Shown: in pieces, positions 1 to 14,859 of the stretch
Numbering within the stretch: position 1 is the stretch's first letter
Layout: the number at the start of each line of letters is the position of its first letter
From: Motacilla alba alba
Lineage: Eukaryota > Chordata > Aves > Passeriformes > Motacillidae
NCBI RefSeq assembly: GCF_015832195.1
Contig: NC_052018.1
Location: 65,843,666 to 65,907,665 of the forward strand
Direction of reading: 5' to 3'
DNA: 64,000 bases
Notes under the pieces: model-generated
The model's database searches: none
Seen by the model: only the letters and a program-made list of their open reading frames with translations
What the model was told of the DNA's origin: nothing
Made by a program: the position numbers and the translations under genes

Positions 1-3000
1 AAAACTCTCTGTAGCCCCAGAGCTTGAATTCCATGCAAATAGAGAGATGGAGCCTGATCCACCTTCCTCTGACTCTGTGGTAGTTAGATGGGGTCTAACT
101 AGACATCTGTGTGAAACTAGTGTGGTGTCCCTGCAGTGTGGATTCTGTCCAACAGTGTTGGTTTCTTTAAACCAACACTGGTTTTCTTTAAGTTATGCCT
201 ATCAAAGAAAGAAGACTTTTGAATATTTTAGGTCATGACAGACTTAATAACTAATTTTCTGTTCTGCTTACTCTTCTTCTACCTTTATTTAAAAAAAAAC
301 AAACAAGTAATTTTAAAAGATCCAAATGTGATATACTTAGAATACAGTTCTTAATATGAGAGAATATTACATCCTGTTCAAAAGTTGAGCTTCTGCCTCA
401 TCATTGTCACCTTTAAAACTCAACAGGGCTTACCTGAGATTTTTAGCAATTTGTTACATGATTTTAGTAAGATTTTCTTGACCTCTATGTTAAGCCTGTG
501 TGAGTGTTACAAAGCAAAAAAGCTCTCCAGAGTTTTAAGTTGCTTTTCTAAACTAAAAGCTCAATACCTAGTTAATATGCCTTTTTTCCCCTCAGGTTAA
601 GCACCTGTGTCTTTTATACAGCCAAATTCCTACCTCTGACCTAAACCTCTTTTGCAGTTACTGCATGTTCTTCACCCAAACCAGCACAGGTGCAGAGGCA
701 CCCTGGGATTGCTGATGGAAAAGGACAGATCTGTTCATGGGCATGAAGAACTGAAAGAATTTTAATAGACAAACATGAAGCTTTGGAAATAAAGTCAAAA
801 GCCAAAACAAAAAGTAATTTCAGGGCTTTGGAGAGGTTTTTTAGCTCCTAGCTGAGTCCATTGGAAAGTTTCTGAGGACATTGTGACAACACAAATAAAA
901 AAGTGAGTCACTGTGGAAATCAAGAAGGAAAAAGCAGAATTTACTGCAGTGTTGGAAGCACCTAGATAACTCAAATGTGTAATCAGGTCCTTCCTGAAAC
1001 AGGACTTAAAGCTACTGGTACATGCTAAATGCCCACAGGAATGATCTCCAGACTGATTTTCAGTGGGGTTTTTGTGGTTTTATTTAGTTTGGTTTGTTTG
1101 CTGACAGTTTTGGTTTTGTTTGGTTTTGGTTGGGTTTCTTTTTTATTTGGTTTGGTTGGTTTGTTTGTCAAACATCAAAATCTGGGATTTATTTGCGATG
1201 TTTTCAGTAATTCTAATCCCTGTGTGTTGCTCTGTTTCTAGATTCTTCAATAGTCTCTCCCTGTGGCCACATTTTTCTGTCTATAAGTGGCCAGCAGTTC
1301 TGCACTCAAAAGATTTCTCTTCTAGATGTATTAATCTATCTTCTCATTATGCCTTCTCCCTCTTCCTAGTTTGCTTTTCTTTTTCTGCTTTTCAATTTTT
1401 GTCTCTTTTCCTGTCTGAATTAAATCTCTTCTCTGATTAATCTATTGAATTCCAATTCCTAAACAGAAAAGTGGCATCCATCTAAATTAAATTGGTGTGG
1501 AGATACAGGGTTAAATTTAATTAGTTTTAAAACTGGAAACTGTTTTATATTTACAAGGACAGATAAAACTTATATAAGCATTCATAAAGCATTTTCATGC
1601 AATGTTGTGCTGTTAGTTTAACTAGTATAGCTTGGGGACTAGAGCAAGCTGAGACACTCTTCCTTTCTCCTTCCTAAAGTAGAGCAAAAGAATTAACCAG
1701 GGAAGTCTACTAACACAGGATCAATTAATCAATTCAAAACCTTCAGCTGCCTCTGGTGCTGACATAGTAGTCAGAAAAGTCATCCTGAAAAACGTCTCTC
1801 CCAGCTGCATTGCCAACAGAGTTTCAGTGAAAATAAATTTCTTAGTAACACAGGTCTTCACATAAATAATAAAGCACACTGCCTTTACTGATCTGTTGCA
1901 CTCTCAAGATGGTATGTGGAGTCTTGAGGGTTTGAGCTTGCTTTTACTTTGATTGAGTTAAACTAGGAGCAATTACAACCAGCACTGTTTTCCATAGAGC
2001 TGGTTGGGAATTTTCCAGTGGAATATATATGTTTTCCATCAGAAAATTCTGGCCTTTCAAAACACTTCATAGAACTGGATTTTGTTGGTAAGCATTTACC
2101 CTGGGCCAGGGGGACATTTTTTTCTGGCAGAGAGAGGAAGACATTGGGAAAGCATGAGAGAATCTTACCCCAACAGTTCAAGCACTCACTTAGGCTAAGA
2201 GCATCTCCTTCATTTCCCAGGTAGATGATCTATAACTGGATTGTGCACTGTCCAGGGCAAGTCTCCTTTCTGTATATTCTTGTCCAGCAGTATTTTGGAA
2301 CAGAGATAAAAATATTGTAGTGCAGACCCCAGGGAAATCCTTGGTATAATTCTGTGAGAGAACTTGAATCTGGGTCTGAAGGATCCCTCGTGAATGTCTT
2401 TAGTACCAAGCAACTGTCATTCTTTTCCTCTTGTCAAATGAATACTTAAATATGTATAAAAAATGGAGCAGCTCCATCAGGAGAGATGAAGAGAGAGGGA
2501 TATCTGCTGCTTGTGTTGAAGTTTTGTGGGGACATTTATTGTTCATTTGCTGCTTGAATTTATTACAAGATCCTGGCTGTTATAGGATGATGGCATAGCA
2601 GCATTTGTTAGGACAGCCTTTTGCATCTATTTTTTATTTTTTCCAGATGTGAGATGGAAACATTTGCGTATGGATCTTGCTGTGATCTTTAGCCTTCTTC
2701 TTGGTCTCAAAAGTTACTTTGGTCTATGAGGGTCAATGAGCTTGAAGAGAAGGACACTTTTACAGTTCCTGAACAATCCCTGCCCCGAGGAAGCAATGCT
2801 CCCTTCTGTACTACATGAAGAAAAAAAGAAACAGTGACACTTCAGATGTTGATTCTGATGAGGGCTCAGGAAATGCCTTCTCCAGGAGTGCTGCAGGAGT
2901 TACCACAGAGAGAAAGTTCATTTTGTGTCCCTGGGTAATAAGTTCCAGGTCTGGCAGTGATGCTTATCTGCTCCCTCAGTCTTCACATGTAAATTACTTT

Positions 3001-6000
3001 AAATTTATGGTTGAGATGCCAGGTCTGGACACCATTTTAGTGCATTCTGAATCAGAGTAAGTAAGGATTTAGTTGTCAATATACATTATGTAGCAAAATC
3101 CGAGTTAAAAGGAAGCCAACTAGCAAGAGTTACTGAAGGGCCAGGACTCCACATTAATGCATAGGCTACCTGCTTTTCCCTTGTAATTTTAGTATATTTA
3201 CATTCAATTATTTTTCATCCAGCTGTCTGCCTTTAGAAAAGAATAGCTGATTTAAAGTACTTCCAAACATGAAATTTATCTTTTTCACACATTTCAGCAG
3301 TCCATGCCTCTACACTGCTGTCACAGGCATCCAGTCTGAGCAGTGTCCAGGCAGTCTCCTGGGCCATGGATCTCTCAATTGTGATTTATTTTTATTCCAA
3401 TAAAAATTTGCAGTCAACCCAACATTCCCTAGTAACTTCTTCCTGTTTCCCTTTGTCCTTTCTCCCTGTGTGCTGGCTCCCTACATACAGTTTTTTAACT
3501 GAGAATCAGGGTTCTCAGTAACCTCTAGTAACATATCTGTTCCCTTAGCATGGCTTAGGGAACCACATGCTTTTTTGGCCTGCCAGTTGTAAAATTATCT
3601 CTAGGTATTCTGAAGTTAATGTTTCTCTTTAAACTGACTTGCTGAGTTGCCATTTCATCTTGAGCAAGCTGTACTGATGAACCATGCTTTTCTGGTCTCA
3701 TTTCCCTTGGCCATTCACAGTCCACAAAGGCTTTTGGGCTCTTCACCTCCTTCATTTTCAAAGCTTCCCATAGACACATGGGTGAGGGGAATCTTAGCAC
3801 AAGTATGTCCAGAAGATTTTGTTTCACTGGTTTTCATGGTGGTGGGAGAAGACAAGTGCACAACAAAGCATGGCAAGACTTGGAGATTCCAGACACAGAG
3901 TAAATGTTCAGCATGCTCTTCTGCAGTTGCTCAAATGTAGATATTTTACAGCCTGTCATTTAATCCAGCCTAACAGCCCTGTCACAGAAATAGGTGCTCA
4001 GGAGTACTCCATCTTCTCACTATTACATTATTATTCTGCACAGTCAATATTCTACCTTTAAGCAGGGGTTATAGAGGCAAGGAGGGAGAGAGAAAGGTGT
4101 GAACAGAATACATGAAAGCACTTTTGATATAAGTAAAACAATGCCTTTTTTCCTGATCTCTGCAGGCGAGAGATGAGGTGAAATGTAGGTGAAATAGAAA
4201 CAAACCAATCTATCTCAAGCTGGCAACAGCCACAGGGGGAATTTTTCCCTCGGTCTGGCTAAAATGTATCAAAACTTCTGAGTAGGTTTAGTGGAAAGTT
4301 CAAGCAGGATTAATAATAACTGGTCACCATTGTACCTTCTCTTGTAAAAGAGATATAGTAAATCCTGTGCTTCAGGACACAAGCCCAATGTGCGAAGTAT
4401 TTTCTTTGGTCCTGAAGTGTGTCATCTAGCCTGCAGCACACAAGAATTATCTTTAAATGCTTCTTACACAGATTAGCATCTTGTGTAGTTTTATTTTCCT
4501 ACAACAGTGCCAAACCACTGCAGAGACGACTGCTGAATCTGATAGGAGATGGTAGACTACCTTGCTTTGCAATTGAGAAACGTGATGCAGTGGGTAAACT
4601 TCTCATGTCCTGCATTAGTATTGCAGACACAATAAGACAGACCCTAATTTTTACCATTACAGACCTTGGAAAATACCACATTCCAAGGGGTTTTCAAGAA
4701 GACCCTTAAGGCTGCTTTGCCTGTGCAGCCATTCTACTGAAGCTTACCCCAGAGGGAAATGGCGTATTATGAAAGAGAATTTTGGAACAGCAGAAACGAT
4801 GTGAGCTTCTGCCAGTGGGAAATTATACAGACATTGAAAAGAAAAAAAAAAAAAGGGCAAAATTATACAGGACAGATAAGGTTGTTTATTTAAACAATTT
4901 TTTGCTGTATATCTGATCTCTGCATTAACTCCAATAAAATGCTGACACCCACACCCTGTTTTTGGGGCTGACTCTGTCAGACAGTGGCATCATGGGGCAC
5001 AAGGTGCTGTCCTGGTCCATGGCTTTGAGGCTCCCAGTTCCCCACCAGGGCATGGGGCTCCAAAACCACTGGACATTTGGTTCACCCTTGCATCACACTC
5101 AGGGCACATCATGGAGGAGGAGTCTGCTTCCTTCACAGGTTGTTGCAGTTGTGGCAGCTCTAGAATGGCTCCTGGTGACACAGCTGTCACAGGGAAGGCA
5201 GGTGGCACCCTGGCCTGGCCTGATTCATCTTCTGATTTCAGCCCTCCCTAACATTTACCCAGCTGCTGTATTCAGTGTAGACCTCCACCCCTTTCTGAGG
5301 TTGCAGTGCCTTTGTGGAAAAGCCTCTTGCATGCTCACAAAGGATAGCTGAAGGTGCAAATGCCAAACATCTCTCTCTCAGCAGCTGGTATGTTTGCTGG
5401 CTTTGCTGGGCTGACTACTGGTCTTAAACCATGAAAGATTTTGCAGACACATAGCACTGTGACATGTAACAGCTCCTACACAGTTCTCTTGTGGATGTGA
5501 TGTGAATTTTATATAAGAAAATACAACAAACCCAGTCAAGCTGTTCTGCCCTTGTCAGTGTATTGATTTAAGTGAATATTTAAAACTCCCAAAAGACAGT
5601 TACATGGTTCCAAAGAGACTCTTAGAACCAAAGTTAAAGAACTGGGAAGAAACAAAAATTAACGGGGGAGTGTGACACTTAACATCCCAATAACAATCTC
5701 TTCTAGCCCTGCTGCTGGGTTTCTCTGTTAAATTTGATCTATGTAATTATATCTTATATTGTCTTCCCCATAGCCTTGAATTTGCATTTGATTATGATAC
5801 ACATATATTGTAGTTCTGGCCCATAGACCAAAAATAAAATACAAAACAAGGGATAAAAGACTCTCAGATATCACTTCCAGACTTACATTCTTTCTCATTT
5901 AAATAACTACTAAAACCCATATTTATTTAAAAACCAGGCATGCCATATGCATATATCAAATTATATACCAAATTTTATATCTGTGTGTATATGTGGAAAA

Positions 6001-9000
6001 TAACCAGTCTGGTGATAGTGGGCTTTTTAATCCTTCTAATGAGAAATAAGGGGCATAGCTGCATAGAGCACCATAAGGTTTCCTTGCAAATTATACCAGC
6101 TAAAGGGAGTCCCAGCTCATGCATAGCTGATCACATGCCATTCCTAAAACAAGATGAGGAGAAGAAGTAGGCAAAAATACATGCTATGATTGGGATGTTT
6201 GTGATTAAGCAAAACCAAAAGGCCTGGCAATTTAATCTCAGTGCTCTGGGCTCACTTCAACTGCCAAACAGAGGCTGCCTGAGACTACATTTGGGAGAAA
6301 TAGCTTGGAAAAGCTATGAAGCTCTGCAGTGACTTCCCAGTAAGAACAGAGGGGATAAACGCCCCTCAGACAAACCCCAGGTTATACTGAATAAGTTTAC
6401 AGGATACGTTGCCTGCACCCTGAGCTCCCATCCAGACTTCTGCTTCTTTATCACCAGTCAGAGCCACATCTTATGTGCATGGTCCCTTTAAATGAGAGGG
6501 CTGCTGTGCAATTTCCTCACTTTCCCAGAAGTTCCCAGTCTATGGCAGTTTTACCACAGTCTTTTCAGGGGTGGGCACAACTTTGTTCTCCCTGGAGATT
6601 TTGACAGGACATATATCTAAGGCACAGTCTCTGAGTCCAGCCTGGTTCTTGCCAAAGGACTGCTGGAGAACTTCACCTCACTACTCCTCCTCTTGTTTTG
6701 CAGCTCTCAAGATGCTGAATCACAAAATGTTTTCCTGCTTGGGGGCACTGCTGTAGCATTTGTTTAATGAATCTCAATACTTAAGCACAAGGACAGAAAG
6801 ATACAGAGTCACATCAGAGGGGAACTTTGTAGTTATGTACCATAATCTCTGCTTCCTGACTGAGAGGAAGCAAAGACAGCACTACAGAAATCCTGGGGAA
6901 AGCTAGTATCTTTCTTGGCATAAACCGCAAGAATAAGGACACCACTTGTAATTTAATTTCTTGCTCGACTTCACTTATTACATTTCCTTATATTTTGGTA
7001 CTTGCATACATTATTCATATCCAGTTAGGATGCTGCAAAAGTGCATCAACACATTAGTGAGTGACACAAACAATTGTGTTTCCATGTAGGGATAAGCAAG
7101 TGTTGTTTATCTGCTTAGCACCACACTCACACATTGTTTTGGTTGCAATTGTCTCTGTGAGAGAAATAAGGAAGAAAGCTTTACCTTAAAAGAGTGTCAG
7201 ATACATAAATAGGTGTTGAGGGTTACATCCAGTTAAGCACCTAAACCTCTGGATAGTTCCTTATATTTCATATGGAAATCACATTCCAACTCTCATAAGC
7301 ACATCCTTAGGAAAAAAAACCAATCCCCACACCCATGTTGCGTGTGTGTTGCTCTGAAATGTAGAATAGAAATGCAATGAAGAACTAGAATACAAGTCTT
7401 CTAGAGGTCACTTTAACATTTTTTAAGTCAAGAATGCAATTTATCTCCTTTCTATTCTCAAAGTGTGATGCTTCAGCCCATGCCACTGTTGCTCACCTCA
7501 CCTCAGCAGAAACTAAGAGAGCTGTGACATCGCACACACACGTGATAATTCATGTAAAAGCACTTGCTAGAATAAACATGCAGGGTGTTCTGCAAACCTT
7601 TATTCTGCAGGGGTCTCTGAGCCACCTTGTGATTTCATACACCTTTGAGCTAGTTTGGGGGTGAAAAAATTTGGGTACCATGCGGATCTCTGATATTTTT
7701 TATAAATAAGAACAAACTATAAAACAGCAGAAGTATTATACACATCTATATACAGTTAATACTGGAGTTTGTTTTTTGCCTCAAATTAAGGCATCTGAAA
7801 AATACTTTTGATTCATCTCAGCAGTTCAGTGCAAAGTTACTAATGTGAACTACAGAACTACTGCTTATTCATTTGATCCTTTTCCTTACTTAGGGACACA
7901 TAAGAGGCACATAGGAGCCCAAGAAGGGGACAACACTTGCATGTTTCTCTTTCAATGATGTGAAAGGCATGTTGCATTCTAGCTTGTCCACCAAGTTTAT
8001 CCCTTCTTGTGATGAGCTCTCCTCTTTGTTCATGGATGCCTCACAAGGCAAAACACCACAATACAAACTGCAGATGTTATGATCACATGCCAACAAAGCA
8101 TCTGATTTTTAGTATGGTTCTACACCCTCTTAGAAATAAAATCTGCAGATTCAGATATGTTCATTTACAAATAGCTGTATATGGATATGATGGATATGGC
8201 AAAGCAAAGACCAACTTCTGGTGCACTACTCAGTCCCAAATCTTGATGTAGTCTTTGCTAAATGTCTGTCTCTCAGACATGGATAATGGGCAACTTGCTT
8301 TCTTATATTTTTGTTCTTGGGGTTTTAAGAATTTGTAAAGGGAAGAGTGACTAATTTAAAAATATCATTCTTGGCTTTCTACTTGACTCTTTTTTTTAAG
8401 CTAGTATGGAGCGATGCTATTTTTTATTTGTCTTCTGATTATGTTTTTCCTCTGTCCCAAACAGTTTTCCTTCCCCAAATACTGAAAACTGTTCACTCCC
8501 AGAGCAGAGATCTGACCACATTCCCCTCTGTTCTCTGTGTTCTTACCTCTGTGCCTCAAGGACTCTGAATGGGCAAATTCTTCATTGTCAGATCTCTTTT
8601 AGGGTTTTCAGACCAAGATATATCTGTAGAACAGACTCCACCACACAGAAGATATACACTGTCAAAGAGTCACTAATAAGCACAGCCAACATGAGAAGCT
8701 GCATTCTCTCCTGTGCCAAAGGGCTCTAAGAAACCACTTTTAGTGTGGGTTGAAAGTATATTGTATCAATATAACATCTGCCTCCACACTAAAGTTGTTA
8801 AGAGACTATTTAATTTTGAAATAACAAGTCAACTAATTCTTCAGAGCATATATGTACTCTGGCATTTAGCCTCCCACACCTGACAAGCATAGGTTAAAAG
8901 TCATTATCACTGTAAACAGCAAACAATTGTGCAGGCTGAAAGCAATCACACAATTTTTCACTTTCAAGCCCACTTGACAACTAAAAACTCCAGGTTTCTT

Positions 9001-12000
9001 GTTAGTTCATTATAGATAATTTAGCATTTCTAGCTTACTGCTTCAGCTTATCTCTTCTTAAGCTGTTTCCCTTTCTCTGCTCTCTATGGTTCTTCTTTTG
9101 TGGTGTGCAGAATGTGGCTTTCTTCCACCCTATAAAACAATCCTTACAAAGAGGAAAGAAGAAAAGAAAATTAATCACTGTCTGCTGGATTCCTTGAGCC
9201 AGATTTCAAGGTCAGATAGACACTAATGTCAGCACCAGAGAAACTGTCCCTGATGCCCATGGTTTGGGGAACAGGGGTGAGAGTTGTCCCCTTCAGCAGC
9301 AAATTATTAGTTTAGCACAGCTGTGCTGCAGCACCACAGCCAGAGATGTCAAAGCTGATCATAAACTCTATCAAAACAAGTGCCCCTTGATCTGATTATA
9401 GCAACTCCTTGCTAGTAAATTGTTTGCTGGTGTTTGCAATTTCAGTCTGATCAGCCCCAGAGAATCACAGGTTCAGTTTAAATAACCATCTACAAGCCAC
9501 ATTCTAGGTAGTAGATCCTCCTTTGATTTACCCAATAGTATTGATCTTTCCTCATCCTTGGTGTATTAAAGCCAGGATCTTCACACTTTCTTAGAGTTCT
9601 TGTTAGTCTTCCCCTCTACTTGAATGGATTTTTTTTTTCTAAGGTTATCTTCTGGCCATTTTATTTCCTGGCACAACCCAAATCTTCAGATGGGTCCATT
9701 CAGCCTGTTTTGGCTGGCTTGCAAGCCCTGCGTTCTCAGAGAAAGGACTGTCTGGAAATTGGGACTTATTTTTCATATTTTTGCATCTCAAAGCCCCCCA
9801 GACAAGGTGACTATCCAGATAGCCAACACACCCAGCAAACACCAAATCAAACCAAAGAAAGCAAATCCCAGTCTGTGGAAACCCCTACAGAGGGATTCTC
9901 TACCTCGAGCAGACTGGCAGGGGCTAGCAGGGAGCTCCACCTGAAAGAGCAGCCACGGCAGCCGGTGCCCAGCAAGCAGAGGAGGTGTGTGGCTGGCACC
10001 AGTCCCACTGAGCACAGGCTCCCGTGCCCAGCTGGCAGCTTCCTTCCTGTGTGGGCTCAGCAGGGTGTGCTGTCACAGCTCGTGCACCTGGGCACACAGG
10101 CTCTGGTGGAGCACAAAGTGTGGCCACAGGCATCTCTGTGCTCCCCAGCCACTGAGCAGTCCTTCCTCCTTTGCTTTCTCATATCTGAAAGATAAGGCTG
10201 TATACATTTCTTAATCCTCAGTGTTATATAAGTTATCTCAAAAATCTCTCCTGCCACTGTCCCAGACAACCAAGAGATTTTCCTGCAGCTACTTTGGGCT
10301 ATCATAGCCTGTAAATCCACAAATGCTTTAAGCTGCCCTAAGCCAGAACTGACACTCAAAACCTTCCTTTATCCCGTGCCATCACTTTGCCAATGCAGGG
10401 ACAAGAATCTGGACAGCCATGCTGTGAACTTATATTGGGAAATAAGAGGGTTTTGTTTTTTCTCCTTTCTTTTTCTGGCATTATTGTGACCCAGATTAGT
10501 TGTCCCTGTCATTCCCTGCCAAATGATTGAATAATTGCACCAAGGGTAGTGCTGACACAGAGGAGAAAGTGGAGCAGCAGAAGGGAGCAACTGGGGAGGG
10601 CCAGAGCACCTCCTCCAGCACACAGCTGGCTCCTGCTGCCCTGGGGTGACCTGAAGTACACACAGCCTTTGCTCCATCTACACTATCCAGTTCAGTGCCA
10701 GGTCTTTCTGGGCATCCTTCTGAGATTATGTTCTCCTTGGTGACCTTGACCCTTCTGTCCACTTCAGCAGATGCTCACGCCTCAACAGAAAGCATGTGCC
10801 ATGAAATCCCTCCAGCTCCTCAGTCCTCTGTGGGTGATAATTACCCATATACCTCACTCTGCTGGGTGAGAGTGAATAACCCTATAGACTTGTACTGCTC
10901 TTTGCACCACAGCTCTTAATTTCTCTCCAAAACGTGTCACTGTGGCATTGATTAGCATAATTAATTTAAAACCCAGAGCAATTATTTCCAGACATCCCTT
11001 AGACTGGAATTCAGGACTTGTGTTAAAAAAATTAAATTGTACCAAGAATCTGTCCATCTTCCCAACTTCATCTATTGGCTTAGAAATCTTTTATCAGGTC
11101 CTAGCTGATATGAAAGGCATTGAAAATTCAGCTTCTCATCCTACAGGAAAAGGACATGGCCTTGCTTCTTTTTTTGTAGATATCTTTTGATTTAGCCATG
11201 ACAACTGTAGCTAAAACCTGACCTTTCAAAGACACAAACATCTGAAGAGGAACATGCTTCTTCCTAGGAAGATGCTAGAACTGGAGAGGCATGAGGCTCT
11301 GGGATGAGAGTTTAGTTGAACACTTTAGTGGTCTGGTTCTGCACATGAGGCTTGCTTACCTTCCCAGTCACCTTGCAGACTGCTAGAGCACTGAGGAGGT
11401 GAAATAAAAGCCAGAAAGCTTCTGGTGTTGCTGAGATATTCCTTGGGAGTGCAGAGGGCAGCTAGTCTGAGTGTTGGAGCAGGAACTGCTCTTGAATGTG
11501 CGGCAGTGTGCCATGGGTATATGGTACAAGGCTTCTCCTTTCCTATACTAAAGCTAGGGGTTGTATATAAGTTCTTAAAAATTAGCAGTTTATTCAGGAC
11601 TATCACTTAACTTCCCTTGAATATCCTCCCCACTTTACTTTCTTTCTGATGTTGTTGATGGTCAGTTGTTTCAAATGAGATTGTACAAATTCTGGTGATA
11701 CGATATTCTGTACTTTTTTTCACATGGGGAATGAGAAAGATTTTTTACAGCTTGGAGTACATCTAGGGAGGAGCATCTCTGACCATGACTTCAAATTATA
11801 AGTAGCACAGCATCTGAGTTTTCTTGGGCACCTGATAGATTCATTCTGTTTCAAGAGTCTGATTGAGCAGAGAGAATAATTCCAGAGCAGAAGGTGAATG
11901 TTTCTAGTTTCACAGCTGTACAGATATAAAACATTGCAGATAGGAATTTACACTTCCTATAATCCTGACACAGCTGTTTGCCTCATGGGATGATTCATTT

Positions 12001-14859
12001 ACACTTATGAGGAAAAATGGTGGCAAGACTGACTCTTCCCTCCGATGCTTTTTATTTCTCACTGCAGATTTCAACAGGCTTGTTACCTACCCTCTTCTGA
12101 ATGACTAGCCAGAAGCATTTTTCTGCTTCAAAGAACATAAAGTAAAGCAATTAAGCCACTTCTTTCAGGAACCCTCTGCACTGCCACCCTGCTTCCTCTG
12201 CCAGACTCCCTGTTATTGCACTCAGGGGTTCCTTATAAAGCAACTCAGACACTTTCATGATGGTATGCCAGCTCCTTGTTCAAATGCACAGAAGATCCAT
12301 CCTGCCTCTGGGCTCAGGATACAGATAACTACTCAGCAGGAATTACCCTTGAGAAGACTGCCCCCAAAATGACTCATTAATCCTCATATTGTAAAGATGG
12401 GCAGAGTATCTAATGTTTTATAACCAAAGAAATGTATGTGAAGTGTTGTTACTGCCTGCAAGGCTAGGAGAAAGAAGCAGGGATACATTGCCATCATTAA
12501 AAATAAAAGAAAAAAAAGAAAGGTATAGAGATCTGGGCATTAATTCTGAATCACAGCTCTGCAGTATTAGCACACACTACTAGGAAGATAAAAGAAAGCC
12601 TACAAGGATACTTCTTATTCAATGCATCAAAAGTGTTTATTATTATTTAACAGTTGACATTCATTTGATAATTGGAAAATAATTCACTGAAATGCTATCA
12701 GCACCTGTAGTACATTTCCCATACTATAAATCTAAATTTCCCTATAAATTTAAATTCTACTGAAGCATGAACCCTGAGATTTAGATGGTTTGTGCTAGGT
12801 AAATGCTGTGCATCACCATGTGGGAATCACCCTTGACCTTGATCAAAAGGCAGACCACTGCTTTGATGGATCTTGGCAGCATTTTAACAACAACAATGCA
12901 AATCAAATTCCAGAATGCAAACCTGGCCAGGCATCTGGGGGTTACATACTCTATTAGATGCAATGTCTGTGTCTGATTTTGGCTGAGGAGTACAACTGCA
13001 ATCACACTAAGAGAGGAGTTTGCTGTATTTTGAACATGTTTTGAGGCATTTTGAACTGCTTGAGGAAACAGGCTTCTTTCTTCCTTTCACTTAGGAGGAT
13101 TTCATACCAAGACCAACAAATGCCCCAAGCTTGGAGAGCAAACTGCTCTGAGCTCACTACAGGGATGTATATGAGTAAGAAGAAACACAAAGAGGGTGCA
13201 GCTAAGTAACCCATAGGTGACAGAAAATGGCAGCAGCTGAGGAATGATGGCTGCCAAAGCCTGTTGACTCAGAAAGATCCAAGTTCCAAGCCATGTACTG
13301 AAACAAAAGTCTTCCACCTTTTCCATGGTCCTAAGCAGGGTTGTCTGTGGCTGTGTGCCCTCTGTTGAGTGTACAGCAATACATGTGCGTGAAATACATT
13401 TAGCTTTGGGTTTTTCTCTCAGATAGTCAACTGTGTGTCGCGACTTGTTTTGTAAAATTAGCTCCTGTGACTGAACAAAAAGCACAGGAAGTAGAAAGCT
13501 CTCATTCTCTCAATTGATTAAGAAAAATGGAAGACTGTAGAAATGCTGAATATTCTGTCTAATCAGAAGCCTAATAATCACTGTAACTTTAATAGGGTGG
13601 AGGAGAGAGCATGCTAGATAAATTCCTAATCATGATCACTTTTAAATTTTCAAATCTCAGCAATCTCATTACAACCTGGTGAAGAATAAAATTTTTCTAG
13701 AGGCTTCAAAGTAATCAGGGTGGCAAAATTGCTCCGCAGAATGTCTTATTTGTGTTTAATTCATCATAGTTCAGAAGTCATCTCAAGGCATCTACGGCTC
13801 CCAAATGGGTATGCATGTGTTCTGTGTACATCATGCTGTGCTCCTGTGCTTTACTACATGGTGAGAGGAATGGCTTGTTTGGCTCCTGTGCTGAGTATGT
13901 GGTACATGCACACACCATCCATGAATCTGTCATTTGGAGGCACACAGAAGTCTGGCAAGCATGCACTATGACTGTTTGATGAGGACAAATGCTGAATTTC
14001 TATTTGCGTTTTATTTGCAGTACAATGAGTTATTTTATTTTATTTTCAGAAATTCAGTGATACATTCCATGTGCAAAAATACCCGAGATTTTTGTAAAAG
14101 CATGTGCTTGTGTGTATATTATTTTTATTGATACTGGGGAAGACAAATGAAAATTTGCATCTGCTTGACAGGGCAAGGAAGAAAAGAAAAATGAAATGGG
14201 AATCATCCTGTATTAACAGCCCAAACTGCAATCTGCAATTCTGTATTGAATTACCATTGTAGATAGAGTGCTTAGGAGACTATTAATTTTGTGTCTACTT
14301 CAATAAACCTGAAAAAAGGTTCCTTTAAGAAAGGAAGCACAGCAGTGAAATCGCATATAATGAAAGCTAGTGACTATTCAGCCAGAGCTCCAAAAGTAAA
14401 AGAAACATTTAGAAAAACATATTAAGGGAAGAGAGACAAAGGAAAAAGCATCAGCTGAGTATATATTAAGAACTCCACCAGCAAAAACTTCTGGTGATGC
14501 TTTTGTAAATAAGATGTGAGGGGCAGATGCTCCTTTTTTCATCATTTCATCCTATGTTGAGAATACCAGGGGTGAAGTTCCTCTGACAGCTAGATGCACA
14601 GCAGCCCTTGCCATCTGGTATGTAAAGTGCATCAAGGCTCAGCTCAGGAAGCAGAATGAACATCATGAAAAATCTGTTTTAACCAGTATTGTGCTGGAGC
14701 CAAGGAGATAGCTATGTGGAAGTTGAGGTGACAAGAGGATGAAAGATGGGAAATCCCACAGACACAGGTCAGGGACAGGCACCTATTGAGTGGTATAGCC
14801 ACCATGTGTGCACATGTGTATAGCCACTCACTGGGTGTCTTTTTCTTTTCAATCTTCAG
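1..14859 (+). other. GRM1: GRM1 intron upstream of the mGluR1b exon (partial)
   Basis: No exon of GRM1 or of another gene is recognisable here. I looked for the preceding GRM1 exon, which should code for the membrane-proximal tail ending in a Gly-Ala-Gly-Asn-Ala stretch, and did not see it, so it probably lies upstream of the window. The stretch is AT-rich, with stops in all frames. It contains a G/T-rich low-complexity tract at 1064-1168 and a more GC-rich, stop-poor patch at about 9700-10180 that gives overlapping chance ORFs in several frames. Assignment to the intron rests on the downstream GRM1 exons being on the same strand and on the absence of any other gene start. Confidence 0.8.
1064..1168. 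repeat. G/T-rich low-complexity tract (GGTTT / GTTT units)
   Basis: About 100 bases made almost only of G and T, in irregular TTTGG, GGTTT and TTTG units. It reads as a long hydrophobic Phe/Leu/Val ORF that is an artefact of composition. Similar tracts occur at 32368-32430, 38332-38390 and 56580-56682, and on the opposite strand at 42207-42272. Confidence 0.75.

Noticed and set aside
2815..3060. Lys- and Asp/Ser-rich open frame starting MKKKRNSDTS and ending just before GTAAGG
   Set aside because: Considered as a GRM1 alternative tail because of its basic start and Gly-Ser-Gly-Asn-Ala stretch. It matches no GRM1 isoform that I know, and no acceptor of good quality precedes it in the right phase.
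4419..4709. Open frame containing GDGRLPC, similar to the GDGKLPC in the proximal tail of mGluR1
   Set aside because: The flanking residues do not match the receptor (no KMYIIIAKPERN, no NIFRRKK); a seven-residue chance resemblance.
9620..10195. 191-codon open frame on the + strand
   Set aside because: Overlapped by several other open frames on both strands in a GC-rich, stop-poor patch. It begins with a Phe-rich run from a T tract and shows no recognisable domain or homologue; chance ORF in the GRM1 intron.
13102..13485. 127-codon minus-strand open frame with hydrophobic segments
   Set aside because: Hydrophobicity follows from composition. There are no recognisable family motifs and no splice partners.
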